From positions 1 through 29,919 of the forward strand of contig CAMNHS010000001.1 of the NCBI GenBank assembly GCA_946539635.1: a stretch of DNA of 29,919 nucleotides, written 5' to 3'. Shown here one piece after another: positions 8,708-16,633 of this stretch. Numbering within the stretch: the stretch's first letter is position 1; every line of letters starts with the position of its first letter. The notes below the pieces were generated by a model that searched no databases, had not been told where the DNA came from, and saw only the letters and a program-made list of their open reading frames with translations. The position numbers were made by a program, and so were the translations under genes. The DNA comes from an uncultured Prevotellaceae bacterium (GTDB lineage: Bacteria; Bacteroidota; Bacteroidia; Bacteroidales; Bacteroidaceae).

Positions 8708-8748
8708 GAAAAGAGCGCAGCATGCAATCAGCATGCTGCGCTCTTTTC
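8708..8748. terminator. Bidirectional terminator between porV and manA
   Basis: A perfect 18-bp inverted repeat, 8708-8725 with 8731-8748, encloses a 5-base loop. Each strand shows a run of four T at the foot of the stem (four A on the left, four T on the right). It therefore can stop both the plus-strand porU-porV transcript and the minus-strand run ending in manA. It is the only strong terminator in this convergent gap. Confidence 0.92.
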
Positions 8749-8776
8749 TTAACTCTTAACTTTTAACTCTTAACTT
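8749..8776. repeat. Tandem 14-bp repeat made of four heptamers
   Basis: The 14-base unit TTAACTCTTAACTT occurs twice in immediate succession, at 8749-8762 and 8763-8776. Each unit is itself two near-identical heptamers (TTAACTC, TTAACTT). The second copy covers the manA stop codon (8770-8772, TAA on the minus strand) and the last codons before it. Because the period is seven, the TTAA core places a TAA stop in all three frames of both strands. Confidence 0.8.
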
Positions 8777-9831
8777 CCTAATATCCTTCTCCACCAGGCT
8801 CGTTCCCTGCGGTCAATGTGTGTTTCGAGGATGCGGGTGTCAAGGCTGATGGGGATGATGTCGTAGTCGGCACAGCAGGCGGGGATGAGACAACTCTCAC
8901 CGGCCGAGAGGGTGACAGAGTGGGGCAGAGGTTCCCCCTTGCCGAGCACCTGAATGGGCTGGTCGGGGTTGCGCAGTGTTATCTGGCATTTGCCGCTGAT
9001 ACACATCGAGATGACAAAGGAATTGTATTTCTTCAGCTTGCGATGGAATCCGTATGACTTTTCGGAAAAGATTAGCGGTCGTTTGTCGGCAAGGGAGCGT
9101 TTGTCCAGGTCCATCACGCGGACGTCGAAGAACGGCGTGTCGATGACTTTCGCCGCGTGGCCGAGGGTATTGCCGTAATAGGTGCGGTACTCTTTCTCCA
9201 CGCGATAGTTGATGGCATCGGCCGCCAGCTCCGTATGCAGCTGTCGCGGTTTTCCGTCGAGGCCCGGGCGGTTGTAGTCGTAGAGGCGGTAGGTGATGTC
9301 GCTGCTCTGCTGCACCTCTGCCAGATATACGCCGCCGCAGATGGCATGCACGCGTCCGGCAGGAATGAAGAATACGTCGCCGGGATGTACCTCATGGCGT
9401 GCCAGGGCATCGACGATGGTGCCGTCGGCAACGCGACGCTTATACTCCTCGGGCGACAGTTCTTCCTTAAAGCCGGCAAGGATAGACGCCCCGGGCTTGG
9501 CAGAGATGATATACCACATCTCGGTCTTGCCGAAACACTTATGGCGCTCCATGGCGAGGCGGTCGTCGGGATGCACCTGTATGGAGAGGTCTTTCTTGGC
9601 ATTGATGAATTTCACCAGCAGCGGCAACTTGCCGCCAAACTCCTCATACACGGCATCGCCAAGGATGTCGGGACCATATTCGTCGATGACGCTGATGATG
9701 TCGCGGCCCTTCAGCGGACCATTAGCAACGATGCACGGGCTGCTGGGAACGGCAGAAACCTCCCACGCCTCAGTACCCCATACGAGGGTATGGATGTTTT
9801 TCTCGAATAGAATGGGGTAATTACAGTGCAT
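8770..9831 (-). CDS. manA: Mannose-6-phosphate isomerase, class I
   Basis: A cytoplasmic zinc enzyme interconverting mannose 6-phosphate and fructose 6-phosphate, feeding GDP-mannose synthesis or mannose use. The 353-residue protein shows the type I cupin metal ligands Gln85 and His87 in IQVHPDD, Glu104 in GKTEMWY, and His162 in GRVHAI. The substrate-side YRLYDYNR segment is near residue 181. The C-terminal cupin-like lobe is complete. The ATG overlaps the end of the HIT gene by 11 bases, which suggests translational coupling. It is the last gene of a minus-strand run and is followed by the bidirectional terminator. Its base composition looks clearly richer in G and C than its neighbours (38 of 60 bases in 9241-9300 against 27 of 60 in 9961-10020). 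Its stop codon lies in a tandem repeat. Confidence 0.92.
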   Translation of the reverse strand: MHCNYPILFEKNIHTLVWGTEAWEVSAVPSSPCIVANGPLKGRDIISVIDEYGPDILGDAVYEEFGGKLPLLVKFINAKKDLSIQVHPDDRLAMERHKCFGKTEMWYIISAKPGASILAGFKEELSPEEYKRRVADGTIVDALARHEVHPGDVFFIPAGRVHAICGGVYLAEVQQSSDITYRLYDYNRPGLDGKPRQLHTELAADAINYRVEKEYRTYYGNTLGHAAKVIDTPFFDVRVMDLDKRSLADKRPLIFSEKSYGFHRKLKKYNSFVISMCISGKCQITLRNPDQPIQVLGKGEPLPHSVTLSAGESCLIPACCADYDIIPISLDTRILETHIDRRERAWWRRILGS

Positions 9832-10246
9832 CTTTTATCTTCGCTATCATGTCCTGATACTCTGCGTCGGAGAGATATACCTCCTGCGGATTCATGCGGA
9901 AGAGACCCGGATAGTCAGGACCGCCGACATACTTTGGCACAAGATGGAAGTGCAGGTGGCAGAGAGTGTCGGAGAATGCTCCGTAGTTTATCTTCTCAGG
10001 ATTAAACACCTTCTGCATGGCACGTGTGGTCTGTGCTACGTCGGCCATGAAATTGTTGCGCTCCTCGTCAGAGAGTTCGTTGAGGTCGTTGACATGCTTG
10101 TCGTATGCCACGAGGCAACGGCCATGATATGTCTGCTCCTTGAACAGGAATACGCGTGAAACACGAAGATGACAGATTTCTATCATCAATGATTTTTGGG
10201 TCTCGTTATTAGTACAATAGAGACAGTCTTTTGGATCGCTATACAT
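9821..10246 (-). CDS. HIT-family nucleotide-binding hydrolase
   Basis: A 141-residue cytoplasmic protein of the histidine triad superfamily. These proteins hydrolyse or transfer nucleoside monophosphates from substrates such as AMP-lysine, AMP-NH2 or dinucleoside polyphosphates. The triad is clear as His97, His99 and His101 in HLHFHLVP. The nucleotide-base loop GRCLVAYDKHV lies near residue 42. Cys8 and Cys11 (CLYC) near the N-terminus could form part of a zinc site as in some HIT proteins. The precise substrate is not readable. The gene sits 33 bases after the MerR-type regulator and overlaps manA by 11 bases, so it is part of the same minus-strand run. Confidence 0.88.
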   Translation of the reverse strand: MYSDPKDCLYCTNNETQKSLMIEICHLRVSRVFLFKEQTYHGRCLVAYDKHVNDLNELSDEERNNFMADVAQTTRAMQKVFNPEKINYGAFSDTLCHLHFHLVPKYVGGPDYPGLFRMNPQEVYLSDAEYQDMIAKIKDAL

Positions 10247-10279
10247 TTTTTTTATTGATAAATGAAAATTATTTTGACC

Positions 10280-10627
10280 TTAGACTATATTGTCAAGGGC
10301 TGCTTTTATCTTGAGCAGGTCTTCTTTTATGGATGTTAGTTTTTCTATCATGTCCTGTGTGCGGTCGACGCCGGAAGGGTTGGCCTGCAACATCTTCTTT
10401 GCGGCAGCGAGCTTAAAGCCCCTGACCTTCACAAGGTTGTATATCTTCTTTAAGTCCTCAAGGTCCTTGGCTGAATACATACGCACCCTGCTCGACTGCA
10501 CCACACGGGGCCTCAGGTTGGGAAACTCCGTCTCCCAATACCTCAGGGTAGAGTCTGAAACACCGAACATCTCAGAAACCTCCCTGACAGAGTAGTATGT
10601 CTTCAGATTCTTATCCTCGTTGAGCAT
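10280..10627 (-). CDS. Small MerR-family transcriptional regulator
   Basis: A 115-residue DNA-binding protein. The MerR winged helix-turn-helix occupies roughly residues 11-80: YSVREVSEMFGVSDSTLRYWE, then the wing with RVRMYSAKDL, then a helix VRGFKLAAAKKML. A short C-terminal coiled-coil (about 88-113) would mediate dimerisation. There are no cysteines and no added ligand domain, so it is not a metal or thiol sensor of the classical MerR/CueR type. Small MerR proteins of this form are common in Bacteroidales, and their targets are largely unknown to me. It starts 3 bases after the antiporter stop codon, so it is almost certainly co-transcribed with it. Autoregulation from an internal promoter is not visible. 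Confidence 0.86.
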   Translation of the reverse strand: MLNEDKNLKTYYSVREVSEMFGVSDSTLRYWETEFPNLRPRVVQSSRVRMYSAKDLEDLKKIYNLVKVRGFKLAAAKKMLQANPSGVDRTQDMIEKLTSIKEDLLKIKAALDNIV

Positions 10628-10630
10628 GAT

Positions 10631-12895
10631 TTATATTTCCTGTTCCAGTCGTTTGATGTCGTCCTCTTCGCCTACAACCCATATGATGTCAGCGGGTTGG
10701 AACATATAGAGTGGTGTGATGTTTATGAGTTTGTCGTCATCCTCTTCCAGGCCGATGAACATACAGTTGTATTTGTCGCGCAGATGGCTCGTGATGAGCG
10801 ACTTTCCGACGAACGGGCTGTCTGGCGAAATGCCAAACCGCTTCAACTGCATATCCTTTCCGCCGAGGTCCAACGTCTCTGGCTCAACCTCCTGTTGCAA
10901 GGCAGCATTGAGCTTTGCCAACTGTTCGTCATTACCGATGACGTTTAGTTGGTCGAGAGGAAATACTATATTGCTGCCAGAAGGGATGTTTATCTTCTTG
11001 TAACCACGCATGATGCTACTGACGTGAACGCCAAAGCGGTTACCCAAATTCAGTTCCTTCAACATCTTACCTCCCCAAAGAGAGTTATGCGGAACATCAA
11101 CGACAGCAATGTGTATGTCACGATCGAGCAGACGACCCTCAAACAATGGCCTTTTTGCACCGCTGGCACGCAGGGCATAGTCTTTGGAACGAAGATTCTG
11201 GATGAAGAGACGTTCCATCTTTATAGAGCTCGCCTTGAGCCATCTTGACATTATCATGAGAATAACCAACCCCAGTGCCACGCAAATCAGAATGGCATAG
11301 TTGAATTCTGTCACCATATAGCAGACATAGAAGATGAATGCCATAGCAATGATGATGCGCACAAAGATGGTAAACATCAGGGGAGCTCTGTTACCTCGTG
11401 ACATCCACAGGGCGCGGAATTCATCACTCTTGTTCTTTTTCATCACCATAGCCCGCAGGAATGGTGACATCAGCAGCAGAGTGACAACGCCCACTAAGAT
11501 GTCTGCCCACGATTCGTATGGAGGTGGAAAAACACGGTGGGCAATGGGCAACGTGAACGTGCTCATGAAGGTAACAATGGCTATCGTCAGACAGGAGTAT
11601 ATAAGAGTGTTGACACACATCTGACGGAGCAGTGGCTTCCAATAACCACCTGTATTATTATGGCGTCCTGACGGTGCAATGTCAGAGATGCGGTTGATAT
11701 AGGATATCCAACTTTCAGGCAGGCGCTTCTCAAGACTCTCATAAGCTGGTACTGCGAAGCGTATCATATATGGTGTTAGGAATGTAGTGACCACAGATAC
11801 TGTCACCACAACAGGATATATGAAATCGCTCAATACGTGCAAAGACAATCCAAGGGAAGCGATGATGAAGGCAAACTCACCTATCTGTGCCATAGAGAAA
11901 CCGCATCGCATCGCCGTTTTCAACGGCTGACCGGAAAGCATAAAGCCAAAGGTACCGAAGATGCTTTGCCCCAGGAGTATTGCTATCGTAATGACAACAA
12001 TCGTCAGCCATTGGTCAACAATGATATGTGCATCTACCAACATTCCGACAGATACGAAGAAGATGGCTCCGAAGAGGTTCTTTACAGGTGCCACCACTTT
12101 CTCTATCTTCTTTGCCTCAACCGTCTCAGCAAGGATGCTACCCATGACAAATGCTCCGAAAGCAGAACTGAAGCCCGCCTTTGTAGAGAGCACCGCCATA
12201 AAGCAGCACATGCCTAAAGCAACGATAAGCAACACCTCATCATTCATAAGGGGTCTTACTTGACGCAAGAAGGTAGGGATAAGAAACAATCCTACCACAA
12301 ACCATATTATTATGACGAAACCGATGTATAGTATCGTCTGTAACATCATTCCGCTATCAGGCGAACCACCGCCGGCAATAGCTCCCAATATCACCATCAT
12401 GACGATGGCAAGGATATCTTCCAGTATCAGCACACTCATGACAAGGCCCGCAAACTGCTGTTGCTTCAGCCCCATATCGTCAAACGCCTTGTAAATAATG
12501 GTAGTGGATGACATGGCAAGCATACCGGCAAGGAACATTCCATTTATCTGCGACCAGCCAAAGAGACGTGACACGAAGATGCCTATCATCATCATCGAGA
12601 AGACAATGGTGAGGGCAGCTATAATCGGAGCCATGCCCATCTTCAGGATTTTCTTGAACGAGAAGTCCAAACCTAACGTGAAGAGAAGGAACATTACACC
12701 GATGTTACCCCATATCTCGATATTCTTGTGATCTACAACGGATACCGTGAGAGGGAAGTTTGGTGACACTATGAATCCTGCCATGATATATCCAAGCACA
12801 AGCGGCTGCTTGAGTTTCTTGAATATTAACGTCACAACTCCCGCTGTGACAAGAATTAAGGCAAGATCCTGTACTATGGAAGGAATGTTTTCCAC
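10631..12895 (-). CDS. CPA2-family cation/proton antiporter with tandem RCK_C domains
   Basis: A 754-residue inner-membrane protein. Residues of about 1-390 form a Na+/H+ exchanger-type (Kef/CPA2) membrane domain, including MAGFIVSPN near residue 38 and LFTLGLDFS near residue 72. A second hydrophobic bundle of about four helices covers roughly 430-560. The cytoplasmic end has two consecutive RCK_C (TrkA-C)-like modules, about 585-668 and 684-754, but no Rossmann-type RCK_N domain. This points to ligand-gated K+ or Na+ efflux in exchange for protons; the ion is uncertain. The start is GTG, since a stop codon lies in frame just upstream with no ATG between. The GTG overlaps the preceding TAG by one base. 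The gene is followed after 3 bases by the MerR-type regulator. Confidence 0.88.
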   Translation of the reverse strand: MENIPSIVQDLALILVTAGVVTLIFKKLKQPLVLGYIMAGFIVSPNFPLTVSVVDHKNIEIWGNIGVMFLLFTLGLDFSFKKILKMGMAPIIAALTIVFSMMMIGIFVSRLFGWSQINGMFLAGMLAMSSTTIIYKAFDDMGLKQQQFAGLVMSVLILEDILAIVMMVILGAIAGGGSPDSGMMLQTILYIGFVIIIWFVVGLFLIPTFLRQVRPLMNDEVLLIVALGMCCFMAVLSTKAGFSSAFGAFVMGSILAETVEAKKIEKVVAPVKNLFGAIFFVSVGMLVDAHIIVDQWLTIVVITIAILLGQSIFGTFGFMLSGQPLKTAMRCGFSMAQIGEFAFIIASLGLSLHVLSDFIYPVVVTVSVVTTFLTPYMIRFAVPAYESLEKRLPESWISYINRISDIAPSGRHNNTGGYWKPLLRQMCVNTLIYSCLTIAIVTFMSTFTLPIAHRVFPPPYESWADILVGVVTLLLMSPFLRAMVMKKNKSDEFRALWMSRGNRAPLMFTIFVRIIIAMAFIFYVCYMVTEFNYAILICVALGLVILMIMSRWLKASSIKMERLFIQNLRSKDYALRASGAKRPLFEGRLLDRDIHIAVVDVPHNSLWGGKMLKELNLGNRFGVHVSSIMRGYKKINIPSGSNIVFPLDQLNVIGNDEQLAKLNAALQQEVEPETLDLGGKDMQLKRFGISPDSPFVGKSLITSHLRDKYNCMFIGLEEDDDKLINITPLYMFQPADIIWVVGEEDDIKRLEQEI

Positions 12896-14670
12896 TATGC
12901 CTGATAGTCGGTTAGATTCTCAACACTCAGTGACATGATGAAATCATAGTGCTTCTCTATTTCAGCAGCAGCATAGCGGTTGTAAACCTTTGCAGACTTA
13001 GCAAAGAGTTCTGGATTCTTTGTAGCATCACCGATGAGCAGCAGTGACATGATAATGTTGGCAGCCATCTCGTAGAGGTGACGCAAAACGAGGTTCTTGA
13101 AGTCATCGTCTTTCTGATTGTTGGTATATGCAACAGCTTCGTTGTATTTCTCGGCTGCCTTTGCCATACGCTCCTTTAGAGCAGCAAATTCTGTACCACA
13201 CCAGTTAGCATCACACTCACCGGCGCCTGCGAGAGATGACATAGCCATTCCTGCTTCGCCCTTCTCAAGCATGTCGGCAATAATCTGTCCGTATGTGCCG
13301 TTAGTGATATAACGTCCTGCTGCAACGCACTGCAATTGTGTTGTACCTTCATATATAGAAAGAATACGGGCATCGCGGTAGAGACGCTGACAAGCATATT
13401 CGAGCATGAAGCCAGAACCTCCATGCACCTGAATGCCGTCATAAGCATTTTGGTTGGCATATTCGGATGTCATACCCTTTGCTACAGGTGTAAAGGCATC
13501 GGCCAGACGTGCGAAGGTCTTGTATTCTGTGCGCTCTGCTGGTTCCAGTTTACCACCTTCAGCCTTGCGATCGCGCTCAATGTCTTCCCATATTTTGTAG
13601 ATATCTACGTAACGTGCCGTAGCATAGTATAGGGCACGGCCTGCATCAAGCTTTGCCTTCATTATTGCAAGCATGTCGTAAACAGCAGGGAACTCAATGA
13701 TAGCCTTCCCAAACTGCTTACGGTCTTTAGCATATGCCAAAGCTTCGTTATAAGCCATCTGTGACAGGCCGGTTGACTGTCCGGCAATACCCAGACGAGC
13801 ACCATTCATAAGTGCCATAACGTATTTTATGAGTCCCAACTTGCGTTCACCGCAGAGCTCAGCCTTGGCATTCTTATAAACCAGTTCGCATGTAGGAGAA
13901 CCGTGTATGCCCAGTTTGTTTTCGATACGACGTACATCAACGCCACCGTTACGCTTGTCGTAGATGAACATAGAAAGTCCGCGACCGTCGCGAGTACCTT
14001 CTTCTGAACGAGCCAATACCAGGTGGATGTCTGAATCACCGTTGGTAATAAAGCGTTTACAGCCATTCAAACGCCAGCAGTCTTCCTTCTCGTCGTATGT
14101 AGCCTTAAGCATAACACTCTGCAGGTCAGAACCGGCGTCAGGTTCGGTAAGGTCCATAGACATTGTAGCACCATTACATACAAGAGGTATATATTTCTTG
14201 CGCTGCTCTTCGTTACCAAATTCGTAGAGGGTAGAGATACAATCCTGCAAAGACCAGATATTCTCGAAACCTGTATCGGCTGTTGCCATCATCTCGTTGA
14301 TAGGAGCATATATGAACTGTGGGAAGTTGAGACCACCATAGCGGCGTGGCATTAAGACGCCATGCAGACCAGCCTGACGGCAAGCCTTCAGATTGTCGTA
14401 GGTCTTGCTTGCATATACCATGCGGTTGTTCTCAACGTGAGGTCCCTCGGCATCTACTGCTTCAGCATTAGGGGCTATGACGTTAGCACAGATGTCACCA
14501 GCAAGGGAGATGACACGCTCGTAAGAGTCCATGGCGTCTTCAAAATTCTCTGGTGCATAATCATACTTGCCGAAGTCGGCGTAGTTTCTTTCTTTCAGCT
14601 CAACGATGTGCTTGAGCAATGGGTGACTGAGATGGAACTTCATCTCAGGATTATCTAAATAGAAATTCAT
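12895..14670 (-). CDS. Acyl-CoA dehydrogenase, large form with C-terminal extension
   Basis: A FAD enzyme that oxidises acyl-CoA to enoyl-CoA or, with Etf, runs the reverse reduction. The 591-residue protein has an N-terminal extension before the helical domain. The FAD/substrate region contains DLTEPDAGSD near residue 174 and RFITNGD near residue 206. The catalytic base is Glu441 in SIYEGTTQLQ. After about residue 460 comes a helical C-terminal domain of about 130 residues found in the larger acyl-CoA dehydrogenases. I chose the ATG at 14670, which overlaps the etfA stop by one base (TGATG); a GTG one codon earlier is possible. Placement directly after etfBA means EtfAB is its electron partner. 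Chain-length preference cannot be read from the sequence. Confidence 0.91.
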   Translation of the reverse strand: MNFYLDNPEMKFHLSHPLLKHIVELKERNYADFGKYDYAPENFEDAMDSYERVISLAGDICANVIAPNAEAVDAEGPHVENNRMVYASKTYDNLKACRQAGLHGVLMPRRYGGLNFPQFIYAPINEMMATADTGFENIWSLQDCISTLYEFGNEEQRKKYIPLVCNGATMSMDLTEPDAGSDLQSVMLKATYDEKEDCWRLNGCKRFITNGDSDIHLVLARSEEGTRDGRGLSMFIYDKRNGGVDVRRIENKLGIHGSPTCELVYKNAKAELCGERKLGLIKYVMALMNGARLGIAGQSTGLSQMAYNEALAYAKDRKQFGKAIIEFPAVYDMLAIMKAKLDAGRALYYATARYVDIYKIWEDIERDRKAEGGKLEPAERTEYKTFARLADAFTPVAKGMTSEYANQNAYDGIQVHGGSGFMLEYACQRLYRDARILSIYEGTTQLQCVAAGRYITNGTYGQIIADMLEKGEAGMAMSSLAGAGECDANWCGTEFAALKERMAKAAEKYNEAVAYTNNQKDDDFKNLVLRHLYEMAANIIMSLLLIGDATKNPELFAKSAKVYNRYAAAEIEKHYDFIMSLSVENLTDYQA

Positions 14671-15710
14671 CACTTATTATTCTGCTTGTAATACTTTATC
14701 ATTTTTGGAACCACCTCTTCTACTGTGCCGTTGATGACATAGTCGGCTATGGTGTTAATAGGAGCATCAGGATCATTGTTGATAGAAATGATGATGCCGG
14801 AATCCTGCATACCAGCGATATGCTGTATCTGTCCTGAGATACCACATGCGATATACACTTTAGGACGTACTGTGACACCTGTCTGACCTATCTGACGATC
14901 GTTGTCAATCCATCCTGCATCAACGGCAGCACGAGAAGCACCAACCTCTGCATGCAGTTCCTTTGCCAATTCGAAGAGCATATCGAAACCTTCCTTGCTG
15001 CCAACACCGTAACCACCGGAAACAATGATAGGAGAGCCCTTGAGGTTGTGCTTTGCCTGCTGAACGTGGCGGTCGAGAACCTTTACTACATATTCTGTTT
15101 CAGGAACATACTTTGCAACATCGTGGCGTATTACTTCGCCTTTATAATTTTCGTCAAGTACCTCTTTCTTCATCACACCCTCACGAACGGTAGCCATCTG
15201 TGGGCGATGCTCTGGGTTTACAATGGTTGCAACGATATTACCACCGAAAGCAGGACGAATCTGCATTAGCTGATTCTCATAGTGTTTGTCAATCAATTCG
15301 CCGGCCTCATTCTTTACCTTCATGTCGAAATCGTCAATCTCCAATTGTGTACAATCGGCTGTCAATCCACTAAAGAGAGCGGAAGAAACTCTTGGTCCCA
15401 AGTCGCGACCTATTACGGTAGCTCCCATGAGGCATATCTGTGGTTCCTCCTCTTTGAAGAGATTTACTACGAGAGCGGTATGGGGATTAGAAGTGTAAGG
15501 GAAAAGACCTTCTGCATCAAAGATATGTACTTTATCAACACCGTATTTTATTACTTGGTTTTCAACACCGTCGAGGCCTGAACCTGCGATGATACATTCC
15601 AACTGCACACCGAGGGTGTTGGCAAGCTTACGCCCCTTGGTAAGGAGCTCGAGGGCTACATCTTTTACTTTCGTACCCTCTATTTCACAATATACAAAAA
15701 CGCTATTCAT
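14670..15710 (-). CDS. etfA: Electron transfer flavoprotein alpha subunit
   Basis: The 346-residue alpha subunit of the FAD-containing heterodimer EtfAB, which carries electrons between acyl-CoA dehydrogenase and other carriers. The N-terminal domain binds the beta subunit. The C-terminal half (about 210-340) is the FAD-binding domain, with SGGYGVGSKEGF, then GASRAAVDAGW near residue 256, IGQTGVTVRPKVYIACGISG, and ISINNDPDAPI near residue 304. The full family signature is present. It lies 66 bases after etfB and overlaps the dehydrogenase start by one base. The order etfB-etfA-dehydrogenase is a tight functional set. Confidence 0.95.
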   Translation of the reverse strand: MNSVFVYCEIEGTKVKDVALELLTKGRKLANTLGVQLECIIAGSGLDGVENQVIKYGVDKVHIFDAEGLFPYTSNPHTALVVNLFKEEEPQICLMGATVIGRDLGPRVSSALFSGLTADCTQLEIDDFDMKVKNEAGELIDKHYENQLMQIRPAFGGNIVATIVNPEHRPQMATVREGVMKKEVLDENYKGEVIRHDVAKYVPETEYVVKVLDRHVQQAKHNLKGSPIIVSGGYGVGSKEGFDMLFELAKELHAEVGASRAAVDAGWIDNDRQIGQTGVTVRPKVYIACGISGQIQHIAGMQDSGIIISINNDPDAPINTIADYVINGTVEEVVPKMIKYYKQNNK

Positions 15711-15744
15711 ATAAGCTTTATTTTATTTTCTTTTTAATTGTTCT

Positions 15745-15764
15745 CCCTCCATAACTAGGGAGGG
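15745..15764 (-). repeat. Hairpin in the etfB-etfA spacer
   Basis: A perfect 6-bp inverted repeat (CCCTCC at 15745-15750, GGAGGG at 15759-15764) with an 8-base loop lies in the 66-base gap between etfB and etfA. On the transcribed minus strand it is followed by an A-rich, not U-rich, stretch, so it is not a terminator. It may set relative mRNA stability of the two subunits, or be a dispersed intergenic palindrome. Confidence 0.5.
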
Positions 15765-15776
15765 CGGGGAGAGGCT

Positions 15777-16586
15777 TTAACCGATAATCTTGTCGTTTAT
15801 CAGTTCTGCCATTAGGCTGTTGATATCTTCATCAGAGCCTGTCATAGTGCGGCTTTCTTTCGCTTTGAAGACAATATTCTCAACCTTCTTAACGTTAGTT
15901 GGGGAACCGGTCTTGCCAACCTGATTCATGTCGCAGTTGATATCGGTAGCATTCCACTCAGGAATTACTGCCTTCTTGTATGCCATGATGCGTTTTGCAT
16001 TAGCAGGACGACACTCTGCAGCAGAACCATTGACAGTAACAACGAGAGGCAGAGGAGCCTCTACGGTCTCTACACCACCATCAATATGACGTCTGATGAC
16101 GATTTTCTTTGCCTGTGGGTCGAGAGAAAGAATCTCTTCTGCATAAGTAACCTGCGTAAGGCCTAACTTTTCTGCTATCTGTGGTCCTACCTGTGCTGTA
16201 TCACCATCGATAGCCTGACGTCCACCAAGGATGATATCATAGTCACCAATCTTCTTTATAGCCTGTGACAGGGTGTATGAAGTAGCGAGAGTATCTGCAC
16301 CACCAAGGCAACGGTCTGTTACAACATATCCTGCATCAGCTCCACGATAGAGTGACTCACGGATGATGTCTGCAGACTTTGGCAAACCCATGGTGACAAC
16401 TGTGATGGTACTTCCCGGAAATTTCTCTTTCAGCTGGAGAGCTTGCTCCAAAGCATTGAGGTCGTCGGGATTGAAGATTGCTGGCAACGCACTACGATTG
16501 ATGGTGCCTTCTGCTGTCATAGCGTCAGGACCTACATTGTGCGTGTCGGGTACCTGCTTTGCAAGTACAACGATTTTCAAACTCAT
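15777..16586 (-). CDS. etfB: Electron transfer flavoprotein beta subunit
   Basis: The 269-residue beta subunit of EtfAB. Family stretches are VVLAKQVPDT near residue 6, INRSALPAIFNPDDLNALEQ near residue 29, GGADTLATSYTL near residue 95, and GRQAIDGDTAQVGP at 122-135. The last two have the form I associate with group 2 (anaerobe, often electron-bifurcating) EtfB rather than with mitochondrial-type EtfB. That would let the complex couple NADH oxidation to ferredoxin and enoyl-CoA reduction; this is inference. It is the first gene of the minus-strand run and has a strong promoter about 50 bases upstream of its ATG. Confidence 0.95.
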   Translation of the reverse strand: MSLKIVVLAKQVPDTHNVGPDAMTAEGTINRSALPAIFNPDDLNALEQALQLKEKFPGSTITVVTMGLPKSADIIRESLYRGADAGYVVTDRCLGGADTLATSYTLSQAIKKIGDYDIILGGRQAIDGDTAQVGPQIAEKLGLTQVTYAEEILSLDPQAKKIVIRRHIDGGVETVEAPLPLVVTVNGSAAECRPANAKRIMAYKKAVIPEWNATDINCDMNQVGKTGSPTNVKKVENIVFKAKESRTMTGSDEDINSLMAELINDKIIG

Positions 16587-16633
16587 GATTGTATTCTTTT
16601 AAATTAAGTAGATGTTTTTTCCTATTTCGCGCA

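Noticed and set aside
9157..9810. Antisense ORFs opposite manA
   Set aside because: High G+C lowers stop frequency in other frames; the minus frame shows all mannose-6-phosphate isomerase ligands.
10280..10627. Metal-sensing MerR regulator of the antiporter
   Set aside because: The protein has no cysteines and no effector domain; only a generic small MerR call is supported.
14671..14673. GTG start of the acyl-CoA dehydrogenase one codon before the ATG
   Set aside because: The adjacent ATG forms a typical TGATG coupling with the etfA stop.
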